From an uncultured Pelagibacteraceae bacterium (GTDB taxonomy: Bacteria > Pseudomonadota > Alphaproteobacteria > Pelagibacterales > Pelagibacteraceae), in contig CACNEM010000001.1 in the NCBI GenBank assembly GCA_902619495.1, forward strand, positions 1 through 64,000: a stretch of DNA of 64,000 nucleotides, in the 5' to 3' direction. The notes under the pieces were generated by a model. The model was given only the letters and a program-made list of their open reading frames with translations. It did not search any database and had not been told where the DNA came from. The number at the start of each line of letters is the position of its first letter. Position 1 is the first letter of the stretch. This document shows positions 55,358-64,000 of this stretch, in pieces. A program made the translations under genes and the position numbers.

Positions 55358-55960
55358 ATGAAAGTAGACTATTATTTCAGTATAGCATCACCTTTCTCAT
55401 ATTTGGCAGTCGAGAGATTTTCATCTCTAATAAAAAAATATAACCTACAAGTGGACGAGAAACCCTTTGATTTAGTAGGCACAGTTTTTTCGAATACTGG
55501 CGGTTTGCCAGTACCAAAAAGGCATCCTTCAAGACAAAAGTATAGACTGATAGAAATAGATAGAATTGCTAAAAAATTTAATGTTCCAATAAACAGACAG
55601 CCGAAATTTTTTCCTCCATCAGACCCACATTTGCCAGCGAAATTTGTTATAGCAGCATGTAATCAAGGAGATAAACTTAACTTTAGTAGTACTTGTTTGG
55701 AGTATCTTTGGTCTCTTGAAAAAGATATTTCTGATATTAAAGTTCTCGAAGAAATTTGTGAAAAATTAAATTTAAAATTTGAAGAAATCAAAAATTCGGC
55801 ATTATCTGATGAAATTAATGATAAGTATAAAAAAAATTCAAAAGATGCTATTGATCAAAATGTATTTGGGGCACCAACTTATGTTTTTAAAAATGAAATA
55901 TTTTGGGGTCAAGATAGGCTTGACTATTTAGAAGATGCTATAAAAAATGCCTCTAGCTAA
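55358..55960 (+). CDS. 2-hydroxychromene-2-carboxylate isomerase-like protein (DsbA family)
   Basis: Thioredoxin-fold kappa-GST-type protein: YYFSIASPFSYLAVERF at the start has Ser in place of the DsbA cysteines, PVPKRHPSRQKYRLIEIDR and VFGAPTYVFKNEIFWGQDRLDYLEDA are family signatures. 200 residues. HCCA isomerase acts in naphthalene degradation with glutathione, but most bacterial relatives have no shown substrate; here the role is unknown. Confidence 0.88.
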   Translation: MKVDYYFSIASPFSYLAVERFSSLIKKYNLQVDEKPFDLVGTVFSNTGGLPVPKRHPSRQKYRLIEIDRIAKKFNVPINRQPKFFPPSDPHLPAKFVIAACNQGDKLNFSSTCLEYLWSLEKDISDIKVLEEICEKLNLKFEEIKNSALSDEINDKYKKNSKDAIDQNVFGAPTYVFKNEIFWGQDRLDYLEDAIKNASS

Positions 55961-55975
55961 TTTAGAATAAACGAT

Positions 55976-56896
55976 ATGCAATTTAGCAATTTGAATTATC
56001 AGAAAATCAAAAAAAAATATTTAAAATTTCTTAAATCACAAGAAATAATGTCTGAACCATTTAGAGATAAATTAGGTCAATTAAAAAAGTTTTATTTACC
56101 AATTAGTAAAATGATTTATGAGGAATACTTAAAGAGTAAAAGAGTAAAAGTTATAGGTCTTACAGGAGGACAAGGATCAGGGAAATCGACAATTTCCAAT
56201 ATAATTAAAATTATATTAAAGGAAGGTTTTAATTTAGAAACAGTAATATTTTCAATAGATGATTTTTACAAAACCTTAAAAGAGAGAAAAATAATTTCTA
56301 AAAGAGTAAGCCCACTTTTCCAAACTAGAGGAGTGCCTGGAACTCATGATACTAAATTGCTTTTAAGTTGTTTAAAAACTCTTAAGAGGTCAAAAATTAA
56401 TAAAACTTTTTTTATTCCTAAATTTGACAAATCTATAGATGATAGATTTCCTAAGAAAAAGTGGCAAAAAATTGAAAAAAAACCAGATATCGTTATTTTT
56501 GAAGGCTGGTGCGTGGGAGCAAAACCCCAAAAAAATAAAGATTTATTAGTTCCAATAAATACCTTAGAAAAAGAAAATGATAAAAAAAGAATTTGGAGAA
56601 ACCGAGTAAATAATGAACTTAAAAATGATTATAAAAAAATATTTAAATTTATTGATAATTTTATTTTTTTAAAAGTACCAAATTTTAAGTATGTTCTAAA
56701 ATGGAGATTGCTTCAAGAGAAAAAATTGAAAGTCGTATCAAAAGGGAAAAAAATAATGGATAAAAATCAAATTAAAAATTTTGTCATGTTTTATGAGAGA
56801 CTTACTAAACACATGTTAAAGAATTTTGATAAAGACTCAGATATTATAATTAAAATTGATAATAAACACAGGTTAAAATCGATAAAATTTATTTAA
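55976..56896 (+). CDS. P-loop kinase, D-glycerate 3-kinase-like
   Basis: Walker A motif GGQGSGKS (64-71) within VIGLTGGQGSGKST, followed by FSIDDFYKT and RGVPGTHD, and VIFEGWCVGAKP near residue 180; these match the plant-type glycerate kinase/uridine-kinase-like family. 306 residues. SAR11 has a glyoxylate and glycolate metabolism, so glycerate phosphorylation would fit, but substrate is not shown. Its stop is immediately followed by the TolC gene's ATG. Confidence 0.78.
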   Translation: MQFSNLNYQKIKKKYLKFLKSQEIMSEPFRDKLGQLKKFYLPISKMIYEEYLKSKRVKVIGLTGGQGSGKSTISNIIKIILKEGFNLETVIFSIDDFYKTLKERKIISKRVSPLFQTRGVPGTHDTKLLLSCLKTLKRSKINKTFFIPKFDKSIDDRFPKKKWQKIEKKPDIVIFEGWCVGAKPQKNKDLLVPINTLEKENDKKRIWRNRVNNELKNDYKKIFKFIDNFIFLKVPNFKYVLKWRLLQEKKLKVVSKGKKIMDKNQIKNFVMFYERLTKHMLKNFDKDSDIIIKIDNKHRLKSIKFI

Positions 56897-58183
56897 ATGA
56901 AAAAAGTTGCAATTTTATTTTTTATACTTTTTTTTACTAACCTTAATGCTAAGGAAAATTTGAAGTTTTATGTAGATAAAGCGATTGAAAATAATTTGAA
57001 ATTAAATGCTGAGAGAAAAAATTTTCAATCATCTAAGCAAAAAAAGAATATTGCAAGAAGTGAGTTTTTACCTAATATAACCATATCTGGAGATCAAACT
57101 AGCACAACTTCAACCAGTCGAACTGATCAAAGTGGAACTAGTCTGAGTGATACTAACACAGACTCTGAAAATAAAACGATTTCTTTAGAACAAAAAATAT
57201 TTTCTGGTTTTAAAGGTTACAATACATTTAAAAAAACCAAGATAGAAACTCGTAAAGCAAATTTAGAGCTAAAAAAAGTTGAACAACAAACGATTTTAGA
57301 TACAGCTTCAGCTTTCTCTGATTTAATTTTTAAATACAGAAATGAAGAATTTAATAAACTAAACGTCAATTTATTTGAAAGACAAGTTGAGTCAGATAAT
57401 GCTAGATTGCAGAAAGGTGAAATAACTCTGACAGATCTGGCTCAGTCAGAGTCATCTCTTGCAGGTGCCAAAGCAGAATTGATCAAAGCGGAAACTGAAC
57501 TTTTTTCCTCAAAAAGAAATTTCGAGAGAATAACAAGAGAAAAAGCACCAAAAGCCCAAAATTTAGTAAGTAAAATTGTTTTAGAATTACCGAGCTCTCT
57601 TAATGCATCTCTTGAGATATCAAAAATGAATAATGTTGATCTTTTAATCGCCCAAGCAGAATATGAAATTAATATAAAACAACTTGAAATTGAAAAAGCA
57701 AGGTTATCACCATCTGCATCAATAAAAGTTTCAAAGTCTCAAAATAAAGATTTTAGTTCGACCATTGATGAAAAAGACGATGAGACCGTAAAAGCAACTA
57801 TTACTTGGCCAATTATAAAAGGAGGGGAAAATATTTCCAAAATTAAAAAATCATCTTTAGATAAACAAAGGGCTAAATTTATTTTACAAGACACCAAAGA
57901 CAAAACAATTACCGAAACATCAGTATACTGGTCTAAGTTTCAGTCTTCAAAAAGTGTTCGTGATGCAACTATATCTCAACTAAAAGCTGCAGAAATTGCG
58001 AATGAGGGTATTTCACTGGAATACGACTCAGGAAATACTAGAACAACGTTAGAGGTAATTCAATCAAGAGGCCTTTTGCTTGAGTCTAGAATTGCCTTTG
58101 CTAAAGCTGAAAGAGATTTTATTATTTCGCAATTTGAGCTAGCTAAGCAAATAGGTATTTTATCCTCAAAGCTATTGAATTAA
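56897..58183 (+). CDS. tolC: TolC-family outer-membrane efflux protein
   Basis: Signal peptide (about 1-19, FFTNLNAKE), then two repeats of helix-rich sequence: LDTASAFSDLIFKYRNEEFNKLNVNLFERQ and TETSVYWSKFQSSKSVRDATISQLKAAEI with beta-barrel strands between. The 428 residues match TolC/CyaE. It forms an outer-membrane channel used by type I secretion and RND efflux. The inner-membrane partners are not in the window. A serine/threonine-rich loop near residues 70-95 replaces the usual extracellular loop. Confidence 0.9.
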   Translation: MKKVAILFFILFFTNLNAKENLKFYVDKAIENNLKLNAERKNFQSSKQKKNIARSEFLPNITISGDQTSTTSTSRTDQSGTSLSDTNTDSENKTISLEQKIFSGFKGYNTFKKTKIETRKANLELKKVEQQTILDTASAFSDLIFKYRNEEFNKLNVNLFERQVESDNARLQKGEITLTDLAQSESSLAGAKAELIKAETELFSSKRNFERITREKAPKAQNLVSKIVLELPSSLNASLEISKMNNVDLLIAQAEYEINIKQLEIEKARLSPSASIKVSKSQNKDFSSTIDEKDDETVKATITWPIIKGGENISKIKKSSLDKQRAKFILQDTKDKTITETSVYWSKFQSSKSVRDATISQLKAAEIANEGISLEYDSGNTRTTLEVIQSRGLLLESRIAFAKAERDFIISQFELAKQIGILSSKLLN

Positions 58184-58222
58184 CCATAATTTACCTGGTT
58201 TATTTAAACTTCTTGATAAAAA

Positions 58223-58249
58223 GAACAAAATGTGTACATTTAATATAAT
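58223..58249 (+). promoter_or_regulatory. Candidate recA promoter with LexA-like half-sites
   Basis: TATAAT lies at 58244-58249. GAAC (58223-58226) and GTAC (58234-58237) are separated by seven bases, differing by one base from GAAC-N7-GAAC, the complement of the alphaproteobacterial LexA box, and they cover the -35 area. No lexA is present in the window. Confidence 0.35.
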
Positions 58250-58276
58250 GATTCGAACAACAAAAAAAGGAAAAAA

Positions 58277-59380
58277 ATGACAAAAAATAACTTAAAAGTC
58301 GTTAAAACAGACAACAAAAAACAACAAGAATTAAAAGAAAAAAATAAGTCTTTAGAGGCAGCAATTAGCCAAATTGATCAAAACTTTGGAAAAGGCTCAG
58401 TCATGAGACTTGGTCAACAACAAGCATTGGATGTTGAAGCTATCTCAACTGGCTCATTAAGTTTGGATTTAGCTTTAGGGATAGGAGGTTTACCTAAAGG
58501 TAGAATTATTGAAATTTATGGTCCTGAGTCATCAGGAAAAACAACCTTAGCACTACAAGTGGTTGCTGAAGCTCAGAAAGCTGGTGGAATTTGTGCTTTT
58601 GTCGATGCAGAACATGCAATGGACCCAGTTTATGCTAAAAAATTAGGTGTTAAAACTGAAGAGTTACTAATTTCTCAACCAGATACAGGTGAGCAAGCTT
58701 TAGAGATAACTGATACATTAATAAAATCTGGATCAGTTTCTGTACTAGTTGTCGACTCAGTAGCAGCATTGACACCAAAAGCTGAATTAGAAGGTGAAAT
58801 GGGAGATCACCACGTTGGCTTACAATCAAGACTAATGAGCCAAGCTTTAAGAAAAATTACTGGTTCGGTTTCTAAATCAAACACTATGGTAATATTTATA
58901 AATCAAATTAGAATGAAGATTGGTGTAATGTTTGGTAATCCAGAGACTACTTCTGGAGGTAACGCTCTAAAATTTTATTCGTCAGTAAGAATGGATATTA
59001 GAAGAATTGGCGCTATTAAAGAAAAAGATCAAATTATAGGAAATTCAACAAGAGTAAAAGTAATTAAGAATAAAGTTGCTCCCCCATTTAAAGTTGTTGA
59101 ATTTGACTTAATGTACGGAAAAGGAATAAGTAAATTAGGTGAGTTGATTGATCTTGGTACTAAAGCAGGTGTTGTTGAAAAATCGGGTGCTTGGTATGCC
59201 TATAAGGGTGAAAAAATAGGTCAAGGAAGAGAAAATGCAAAAATCTACCTACAAAAAAATCCAAACGTTGCAGCAGAAATAGAAAAAATAATTAGGGATG
59301 AAGCTTCAGCGATTAGCAAAGAGCTTGAAGGCAATCCTTCTGCAAACGAAAAAACTAGCGATAAAAAAGAGGAAGAATAA
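58277..59380 (+). CDS. recA: Recombinase RecA
   Basis: DNA strand-exchange protein. Walker A GPESSGKT (82-89), the [10 protein letters not shown] and [20 protein letters not shown] segments, loop L2 [24 protein letters not shown], and the acidic C terminus SDKKEEE are intact; 367 residues. A ribosome site AAAAAGGAAAAAA precedes the ATG. recX is not beside it. A strong terminator follows at 59399. In many alphaproteobacteria alaS follows recA; here aldehyde dehydrogenase and DUF779 genes lie between. Confidence 0.99.
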   Translation: MTKNNLKVVKTDNKKQQELKEKNKSLEAAISQIDQNFGKGSVMRLGQQQALDVEAISTGSLSLDLALGIGGLPKGRIIEIYGPESSGKTTLALQVVAEAQKAGGICAFVDAEHAMDPVYAKKLGVKTEELLISQPDTGEQALEITDTLIKSGSVSVLVVDSVAALTPKAELEGEMGDHHVGLQSRLMSQALRKITGSVSKSNTMVIFINQIRMKIGVMFGNPETTSGGNALKFYSSVRMDIRRIGAIKEKDQIIGNSTRVKVIKNKVAPPFKVVEFDLMYGKGISKLGELIDLGTKAGVVEKSGAWYAYKGEKIGQGRENAKIYLQKNPNVAAEIEKIIRDEASAISKELEGNPSANEKTSDKKEEE

Positions 59381-59398
59381 TTTTTCTGCCATCATTTC

Positions 59399-59426
59399 AA
59401 CGGGAGGTTTAATTAAACCTCCCGTT
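59399..59426 (+). terminator. Terminator after recA
   Basis: Perfect palindrome of 28 bases: AACGGGAGGTTTAA pairs with its own inverted copy TTAAACCTCCCGTT, then CTTTATT. Strong stem; it can stop transcription in either direction. Confidence 0.92.
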
Positions 59427-59554
59427 CTTTATTAAATCTCAACTTAAGATTGATTAAGTCTATATTTAGTATTTAAAAAATTCTGGTCAAAAAAACATAT
59501 GTACAAACAAGCCCATATTGGTTTTAATTAATAATTAGAACAAAAGGGGGAAAA

Positions 59555-61108
59555 ATGAGTACACAACAAGCATCAAACTCGAAAGTGTCTTCATCTTTAG
59601 ATACCTCTCATTTGAAGGTTAAATTTCCATTTAAAGCTAAATATGGAAACTACATTAACGGAAAATTTGTAGAACCTAAATCTGGAAAGTATTTTGATAA
59701 TACTACTCCTATCACTAATGAAGTTATCTGTAAGGTGCCACGATCGAACGAGAAAGACGTTGATTTCGCTCTAGACGCAGCTCACGCAGCTTTTCCTACA
59801 TGGGGAAAAACATCAATCACAGAGAGATCGAACATTCTCTTAAAGATTGCTGATGTTATAGAGAAAAATTTGAACGTTTTAGCGACAGCAGAATGTTTAG
59901 ACAATGGTAAGCCAATTAGAGAATGTATGGCTGCAGATTTACCTTTGGTAATTGATCATTGGAGATATTTTGCAGGAGTAATAAGAGCAGAGGAAGGTTC
60001 AGTTGCTGAAATCAGTAACAGTGAATATTCTTACCATATACCTGAGCCATTAGGTGTAGTTGGTCAGATTATACCATGGAACTTCCCTTTATTAATGGCT
60101 ACATGGAAACTAGCACCAGCACTGGCAGCAGGAAACTGTGTAGTTTTAAAACCAGCTGAACAAACACCAGCATCGATAATGCTTTTAATGGAACTTATTG
60201 GAGATCTATTACCAGCAGGTGTTGTTAATGTTGTGAGCGGATATGGTCTTGAAGCAGGTAAACCACTTGCATCTTCTAAAAGAATTAAGAAGATCGCATT
60301 TACTGGTGAAACTACGACTGGACGTTTAATAATGCAGTATGCATCTCAAAACTTAATTCCAATCACTTTAGAATTAGGTGGTAAATCGCCAAACATTTTC
60401 TTTGAAGATGTAATGGCTAAAGATGACGACTTCTTTGATAAATGTTTAGAAGGTTTTGCTATGTTTACGCTTAACCAAGGAGAAGTTTGTACTTGTCCGA
60501 GCAGAGCTTTAATTCAAAAATCTATCTATGATAAATTCATGGAGAAGGCGATTGCAAGAACTAAAGCTGTAAAACAAGACAATCCTTTGAAAATGGAAAC
60601 TATGATTGGAGCTCAAGCTTCACTAGAACAAATGGAAAAAATTAAGTCTTACTTAGACTTAGGTAAAAAAGAAGGTGCCAAAGTTCTTTGTGGTGGAAGT
60701 GCTGCAAAAATAAATAGTGGTCTTGAAAAAGGAAACTATATCCAACCAACAATTTTCGAAGGAAAAAACAACATGCGAATATTCCAAGAAGAGATCTTTG
60801 GACCAGTTGTATCAGTTACAACATTTAAAGATGAGAAAGAAGCATTAGAGATAGCTAACGATACTCTTTACGGATTAGGAGCAGGTGTTTGGACTAGAGA
60901 TGGAAACATTGCGTACAGAATGGGTAGAGGTATTGAAGCGGGTAGAGTTTGGACAAACTGCTACCACGCATATCCAGCTCACGCTGCATTTGGTGGATAC
61001 AAACAATCTGGTATCGGAAGAGAAACTCACAAAATGATGTTAAATCATTATAGACAAGTAAAAAATTTACATGTGTCTTATAGTGAGAAAAAATTAGGCT
61101 TCTTTTAA
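59555..61108 (+). CDS. NAD(P)-dependent aldehyde dehydrogenase (acetaldehyde/AldB-ExaC type)
   Basis: Oxidises aldehydes to acids. [44 protein letters not shown] with the general-base Glu, and catalytic C312 in NQGEVCTCP are intact; EEIFGPV and [12 protein letters not shown] close the protein. The [11 protein letters not shown] form and YGNYINGKF start match ExaC/AldB acetaldehyde dehydrogenases. 517 residues. It has its own leader with a strong AAAAGGGGG ribosome site and many C/G-ending codons compared with neighbours, suggesting high expression. Partner DUF779 follows. Confidence 0.95.
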   Translation: MSTQQASNSKVSSSLDTSHLKVKFPFKAKYGNYINGKFVEPKSGKYFDNTTPITNEVICKVPRSNEKDVDFALDAAHAAFPTWGKTSITERSNILLKIADVIEKNLNVLATAECLDNGKPIRECMAADLPLVIDHWRYFAGVIRAEEGSVAEISNSEYSYHIPEPLGVVGQIIPWNFPLLMATWKLAPALAAGNCVVLKPAEQTPASIMLLMELIGDLLPAGVVNVVSGYGLEAGKPLASSKRIKKIAFTGETTTGRLIMQYASQNLIPITLELGGKSPNIFFEDVMAKDDDFFDKCLEGFAMFTLNQGEVCTCPSRALIQKSIYDKFMEKAIARTKAVKQDNPLKMETMIGAQASLEQMEKIKSYLDLGKKEGAKVLCGGSAAKINSGLEKGNYIQPTIFEGKNNMRIFQEEIFGPVVSVTTFKDEKEALEIANDTLYGLGAGVWTRDGNIAYRMGRGIEAGRVWTNCYHAYPAHAAFGGYKQSGIGRETHKMMLNHYRQVKNLHVSYSEKKLGFF

Positions 61109-61123
61109 CCAATAATATATAAT

Positions 61124-61148
61124 GGCCCATGATTCTAAATCATGGGCC
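61124..61148 (+). promoter_or_regulatory. Intercistronic hairpin between aldehyde dehydrogenase and DUF779 genes
   Basis: GGCCCATGATT (61124-61134) pairs perfectly with AATCATGGGCC (61138-61148) around a 3-base loop. There is no T tract, so this is not a standard terminator. It covers the in-frame ATG at 61142 and ends 11 bases before the preferred ATG at 61160. Confidence 0.75.
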
Positions 61149-61159
61149 GAAATATAGAA

Positions 61160-61516
61160 ATGAAAGTATCATTTACATTATCAGCAAAAAAATTATTAAG
61201 TGAAATCAAAGAAGTTCATGGAGATGATCTTTTGTTTCACCAATCGGGTGGATGCTGCGATGGCAGCGCACCTATGTGCTTTCCAGCAAAAGAATATCAA
61301 GTAGGTAATAGTGACGTTAAACTGGGAGAAGTAGATGGAACCCCTTTCTATATGAATGAGGATCAATATGAAAAATGGAAACATACAGATTTAACTATTG
61401 ATGCTGTTAAGGGAATTGGAGGCATGTTTTCCTTAGATAATGGAACAGGGCAAAGATTTTTAACAAAATCTGAAATTTGCGTAGTAGTAGACAACGATAA
61501 AAAAGCTTCAAACTAA
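61160..61516 (+). CDS. DUF779 family protein
   Basis: A 118-residue protein with conserved LLFHQSGGCCDGSAPMCFP, including a CC and a further Cys that may bind metal. Members usually lie beside acetaldehyde/aldehyde dehydrogenase genes, as here, so a supporting role for the dehydrogenase is likely. An ATG at 61142 would add six residues but sits inside a strong hairpin stem; the ATG at 61160 (MKVSFTLSAKKLL) is preferred. Biochemical function is unknown. Confidence 0.88.
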   Translation: MKVSFTLSAKKLLSEIKEVHGDDLLFHQSGGCCDGSAPMCFPAKEYQVGNSDVKLGEVDGTPFYMNEDQYEKWKHTDLTIDAVKGIGGMFSLDNGTGQRFLTKSEICVVVDNDKKASN

Positions 61517-61559
61517 TCTCTTTATAGACAAGTTCTAAAATATCTGTATTTAATTAAAT

Positions 61560-64000
61560 ATGGGTCAAATTTTACTTATAGATGTTAGGAAAAAATTCTT
61601 AGATTTCTTTAAAAAAAACAATCATAAGATTGTAGACTCTAGTAACTTAGTTCCAAACAATGATCCTACTCTGATGTTCACTAACTCAGGCATGGTTCAA
61701 TTTAAAAATGTTTTCACAGGTTTAGAAAAAAGAGATTATAAAACAGCCACAACATCTCAAAAATGTGTAAGAGCTGGCGGTAAACATAATGATTTAGAAA
61801 ACGTAGGATACACACCGAGACACCATACTTTTTTTGAAATGCTTGGAAATTTTTCCTTTGGAGATTACTTTAAAGAGCAGGCAATTATTCATGCTTGGAA
61901 TTTATTAACAAAAGATTTTCAATTGCCTAAAGAAAAACTTTCTGTGACAGTTTACCATGAAGATGAAGAGTCATTTAAACTTTGGAAAAAAATAGCAGGG
62001 TTAAGTGAAGACAAAATAATAAAAATAGCAACTTCAGATAACTTTTGGTCAATGGGAGACACTGGTCCATGTGGTCCTTGCTCAGAAATTTTCTACGATC
62101 ATGGCGAAAAATTAAAAGGAGGACCTCCAGGAAGTCCAGAAGAAGATGGAGATAGATTTATTGAGGTATGGAATTTAGTATTTATGCAGTACGAGCAAAT
62201 TTCAAAAGATAAAAGGATAAATTTACCAAAACCATCAGTTGATACTGGAATGGGCCTTGAACGAATGACAGCTGTTCTTCAAGGGACCCATGATAATTAT
62301 AAGATCGATCACTTTAAAAAAATTATGAGTGCATCTTCTGATTTATTAAATTCGCCTATAAATGAGTCAACTATTGCGAGTCACAGAGTTATTGCAGATC
62401 ATTTAAGGGCTAGCAGTTTTTTAATCGCTGAAGGAATATTACCTTCTAATGAAGGAAGAGGATATGTTTTAAGAAGAATCATGAGACGTGGAATGAGACA
62501 TGCTCATTCCTTAGGAAGCAAAGATCCTGTTTTTTTTAAGTTATTTGATATTTTATTAAATGAAATGAAAAGTAGTTATCCTGAATTAACTACTGGTAAA
62601 GAATTAATAATTGAGACTTTAAAAAATGAGGAAGAAAAATTTTCTTCTCTTTTAGAACGAGGAATAAAAATACTTGATGAAAATTTGACTAAAGTTTCAA
62701 ATAAAACCTTTCCAGGATCAACAGCATTTAAATTATATGACACTTATGGTTTTCCTTTAGATCTTACCGCCGACATATTAAAAGGGAAGGGAATTAAAGT
62801 AGATAATGTTGGATTTGAAAAGGAGATGGAAAAAAGTAAAGCTCTTGCACGAGCTAATTGGAAAGGGTCCGGAGACAGGTCTGTTGAAGAAAGGTGGTTT
62901 AAAATAAGAGAAGAAATAAATCCAACTGAATTTTTAGGTTATGAATTTGATAAAGCAGAAGGTGTTGTTATCAAAATTTCAAAAGACGGTAAGTTTGTAG
63001 ACTCAGCTAGCACTGGAGATGAGGTAGAAGTTATAACAAATCAAACCCCTTTTTACGGAGAGTCAGGAGGTCAAGTTGGTGACCAGGGTTATATTTTTAA
63101 TTCAAATTGTAAAATAAAGATTAATAATACTCAGAAAAAAATGGGAGATTTATTTGTTCATTATGGAAAAATTGAAAAAGGTTCAATTTCAATTATGCAA
63201 AACGTTAATTTAGAAATAGATGTTTTAAAAAGAAATAACTCTAAAGCTTATCATTCAGCAACTCATTTATTACATGAGTCTTTAAGAAGAACTTTAGGAA
63301 AACATGTCACTCAAAAAGGTTCTTTAGTTTCACCTGAGAGGCTAAGATTTGATTTTAGTCATAATAAGCCCATTGAAAAAGATGAAATGAAAAAAATAAA
63401 TAAAATTGTAAACGAAATTGTAGTTGGCTCTTCCGATGTGAAGACAAGAATAATGACTCCAAAAGAAGCAATAAGCATGGGTGCATTAGCATTATTTGGT
63501 GAAAAATATGGAGAAGAAGTGAGAGTGGTTTTTATGGGAAAGGAAAATAACGGTTTTTTCTCAACTGAATTATGTGGAGGTACTCACGTTAAAAATACAA
63601 AAGAGGTTGGTAGATTTAAAGTTATAAGTCAGTCTTCGATCGCTTCAGGAGTCAGGAGAGTTGAGGCTTTAAGAGATAAACAATTAGAAGTTTATGAAAA
63701 AACGCAAAAACAAGATAAATCCCTAAAAGAGTTAAATTTAAAAGATGAGATTACACTAATAAAAAAAGAATTACGTAAACTAAAAATAAACCCAGATTAT
63801 AAAGATAATTTAAATTTAACCGAAAACTTAAAAAATTTAAATAAACAGCTTAACAAAGTAAAAGTTGAGAGTATTAAGAAAGATAAAAGCAAAAATATAA
63901 TACAGGACAAAAAAATTGGAGATGTAATAATTCGAGAACAAATTTTGAAAGATTTTCCTTCTAAAGAATTAAGAAGCATTATAGACGAAGGAAAAAAAGA
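61560..64000 (+). CDS. alaS: Alanyl-tRNA synthetase (3' end cut by window edge)
   Basis: Class II synthetase. Read from ATG 61560 for 813 full codons to the edge with no stop. [18 protein letters not shown] at the start; motif 2 region [19 protein letters not shown]; motif 3 [11 protein letters not shown]; the editing domain zinc motif HSATHLLH and the [10 protein letters not shown] block are all present. The C-terminal coiled-coil/C-Ala domain is only partly included (about 70 residues missing compared with the usual 870-880). Start has no clear ribosome site; the preceding gap is 43 bases. Confidence 0.97.
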   Translation, partial: MGQILLIDVRKKFLDFFKKNNHKIVDSSNLVPNNDPTLMFTNSGMVQFKNVFTGLEKRDYKTATTSQKCVRAGGKHNDLENVGYTPRHHTFFEMLGNFSFGDYFKEQAIIHAWNLLTKDFQLPKEKLSVTVYHEDEESFKLWKKIAGLSEDKIIKIATSDNFWSMGDTGPCGPCSEIFYDHGEKLKGGPPGSPEEDGDRFIEVWNLVFMQYEQISKDKRINLPKPSVDTGMGLERMTAVLQGTHDNYKIDHFKKIMSASSDLLNSPINESTIASHRVIADHLRASSFLIAEGILPSNEGRGYVLRRIMRRGMRHAHSLGSKDPVFFKLFDILLNEMKSSYPELTTGKELIIETLKNEEEKFSSLLERGIKILDENLTKVSNKTFPGSTAFKLYDTYGFPLDLTADILKGKGIKVDNVGFEKEMEKSKALARANWKGSGDRSVEERWFKIREEINPTEFLGYEFDKAEGVVIKISKDGKFVDSASTGDEVEVITNQTPFYGESGGQVGDQGYIFNSNCKIKINNTQKKMGDLFVHYGKIEKGSISIMQNVNLEIDVLKRNNSKAYHSATHLLHESLRRTLGKHVTQKGSLVSPERLRFDFSHNKPIEKDEMKKINKIVNEIVVGSSDVKTRIMTPKEAISMGALALFGEKYGEEVRVVFMGKENNGFFSTELCGGTHVKNTKEVGRFKVISQSSIASGVRRVEALRDKQLEVYEKTQKQDKSLKELNLKDEITLIKKELRKLKINPDYKDNLNLTENLKNLNKQLNKVKVESIKKDKSKNIIQDKKIGDVIIREQILKDFPSKELRSIIDEGKK

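Noticed and set aside
58182-58206. Possible weak terminator after the TolC gene (AACCA/TGGTT)
   Set aside because: Only five pairs with a nine-base loop and a poor T tract; cannot be distinguished from chance.
1-64000. CRISPR arrays, insertion sequences, rRNA genes, riboswitches, prophage
   Set aside because: No regularly spaced repeats, terminal inverted repeats with transposase, rRNA-like sequence or recognisable riboswitch core was seen; gaps are too short for most of these.

Overview
The window is a gene-dense, strongly AT-rich (about 30% G+C by eye) bacterial chromosome segment. Gene content, gene order and protein character point to the SAR11 clade (Candidatus Pelagibacter, Alphaproteobacteria). 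Supporting signs are an alphaproteobacterial tol-pal/tilS/ftsH block, an RpoH of alphaproteobacterial type, a blue-tuned proteorhodopsin followed by ferredoxin and a ferredoxin reductase, Lys/Ile/Asn-rich proteins, and extreme streamlining. Most neighbouring genes abut or overlap, and no gap exceeds about 160 bases, so there is no gene-free stretch above 300 bases. Two coding genes are cut by the window edges: suhB on the left and alaS on the right.

Layout. 1-6035 (minus): a central-carbon and housekeeping operon reading tkt-pgk-fba-thiE-efp-suhB. 6093-9426 (plus): a coiled-coil protein, zapA, 5-formyl-THF cyclo-ligase, ymdB, yebC and a phage-like ruvC. 9484-15323: tolQ-tolR-tolA-tolB-pal-cpoB-tilS, the cell-envelope constriction system. 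15422-21821: ftsH-folP-glmM-thiD-purA. 21818-23725 (minus): rluD and rpoH. 23818: tRNA-Arg(TCG). 23913-28321: an accessory patch with a Gfo/Idh/MocA oxidoreductase, a capsule-cluster type FAD oxidoreductase, two glycosyltransferases and a 2OG-Fe(II) oxygenase. The last three lie in one minus-strand run behind tsaC/sua5 and an ABC-2 exporter. 30812-36570: xseB-ispA-dxs (isoprenoid precursors), aroC, pdxH and ispB. 36715-43130: an S49 peptidase, glyQ-glyS and ppdK. 43119-49323: nadC/nadA, tRNA-Leu(GAG), a tiny membrane protein, ygfZ, dihydroorotase and propionyl-CoA synthetase. 49551-52485: proteorhodopsin, a tiny membrane protein, ferredoxin, ferredoxin-NADP reductase and a GST. 52482-58183: dksA, two envelope glycosyltransferases, an HCCA-isomerase-like protein, a glycerate-kinase-like protein and a TolC-family protein. 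58277-64000: recA, aldehyde dehydrogenase with its DUF779 partner, and alaS.

How the genes work together. The window covers lower-glycolysis/pentose interconversion (tkt, pgk, fba, ppdK), cofactor supply (thiamine, folate, NAD, PLP, isoprenoids) and envelope maintenance (Tol-Pal, FtsH, GlmM, glycosyltransferases). It also carries light-driven proton pumping linked by position to a ferredoxin redox pair.

The most interesting non-standard signals are two unlisted single-membrane-span micropeptide genes (45101-45220 and 50399-50536). The proteorhodopsin leader carries an 18-bp perfect palindrome plus two 11-bp direct repeats. A phage-like RuvC stands without ruvAB beside it. A tRNA-flanked surface-glycan patch follows rluD. 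Four convergent gene pairs share a single TTAA/TTAG tetranucleotide as both stop codons. All functional statements are by recognition of sequence motifs; no database search was run.
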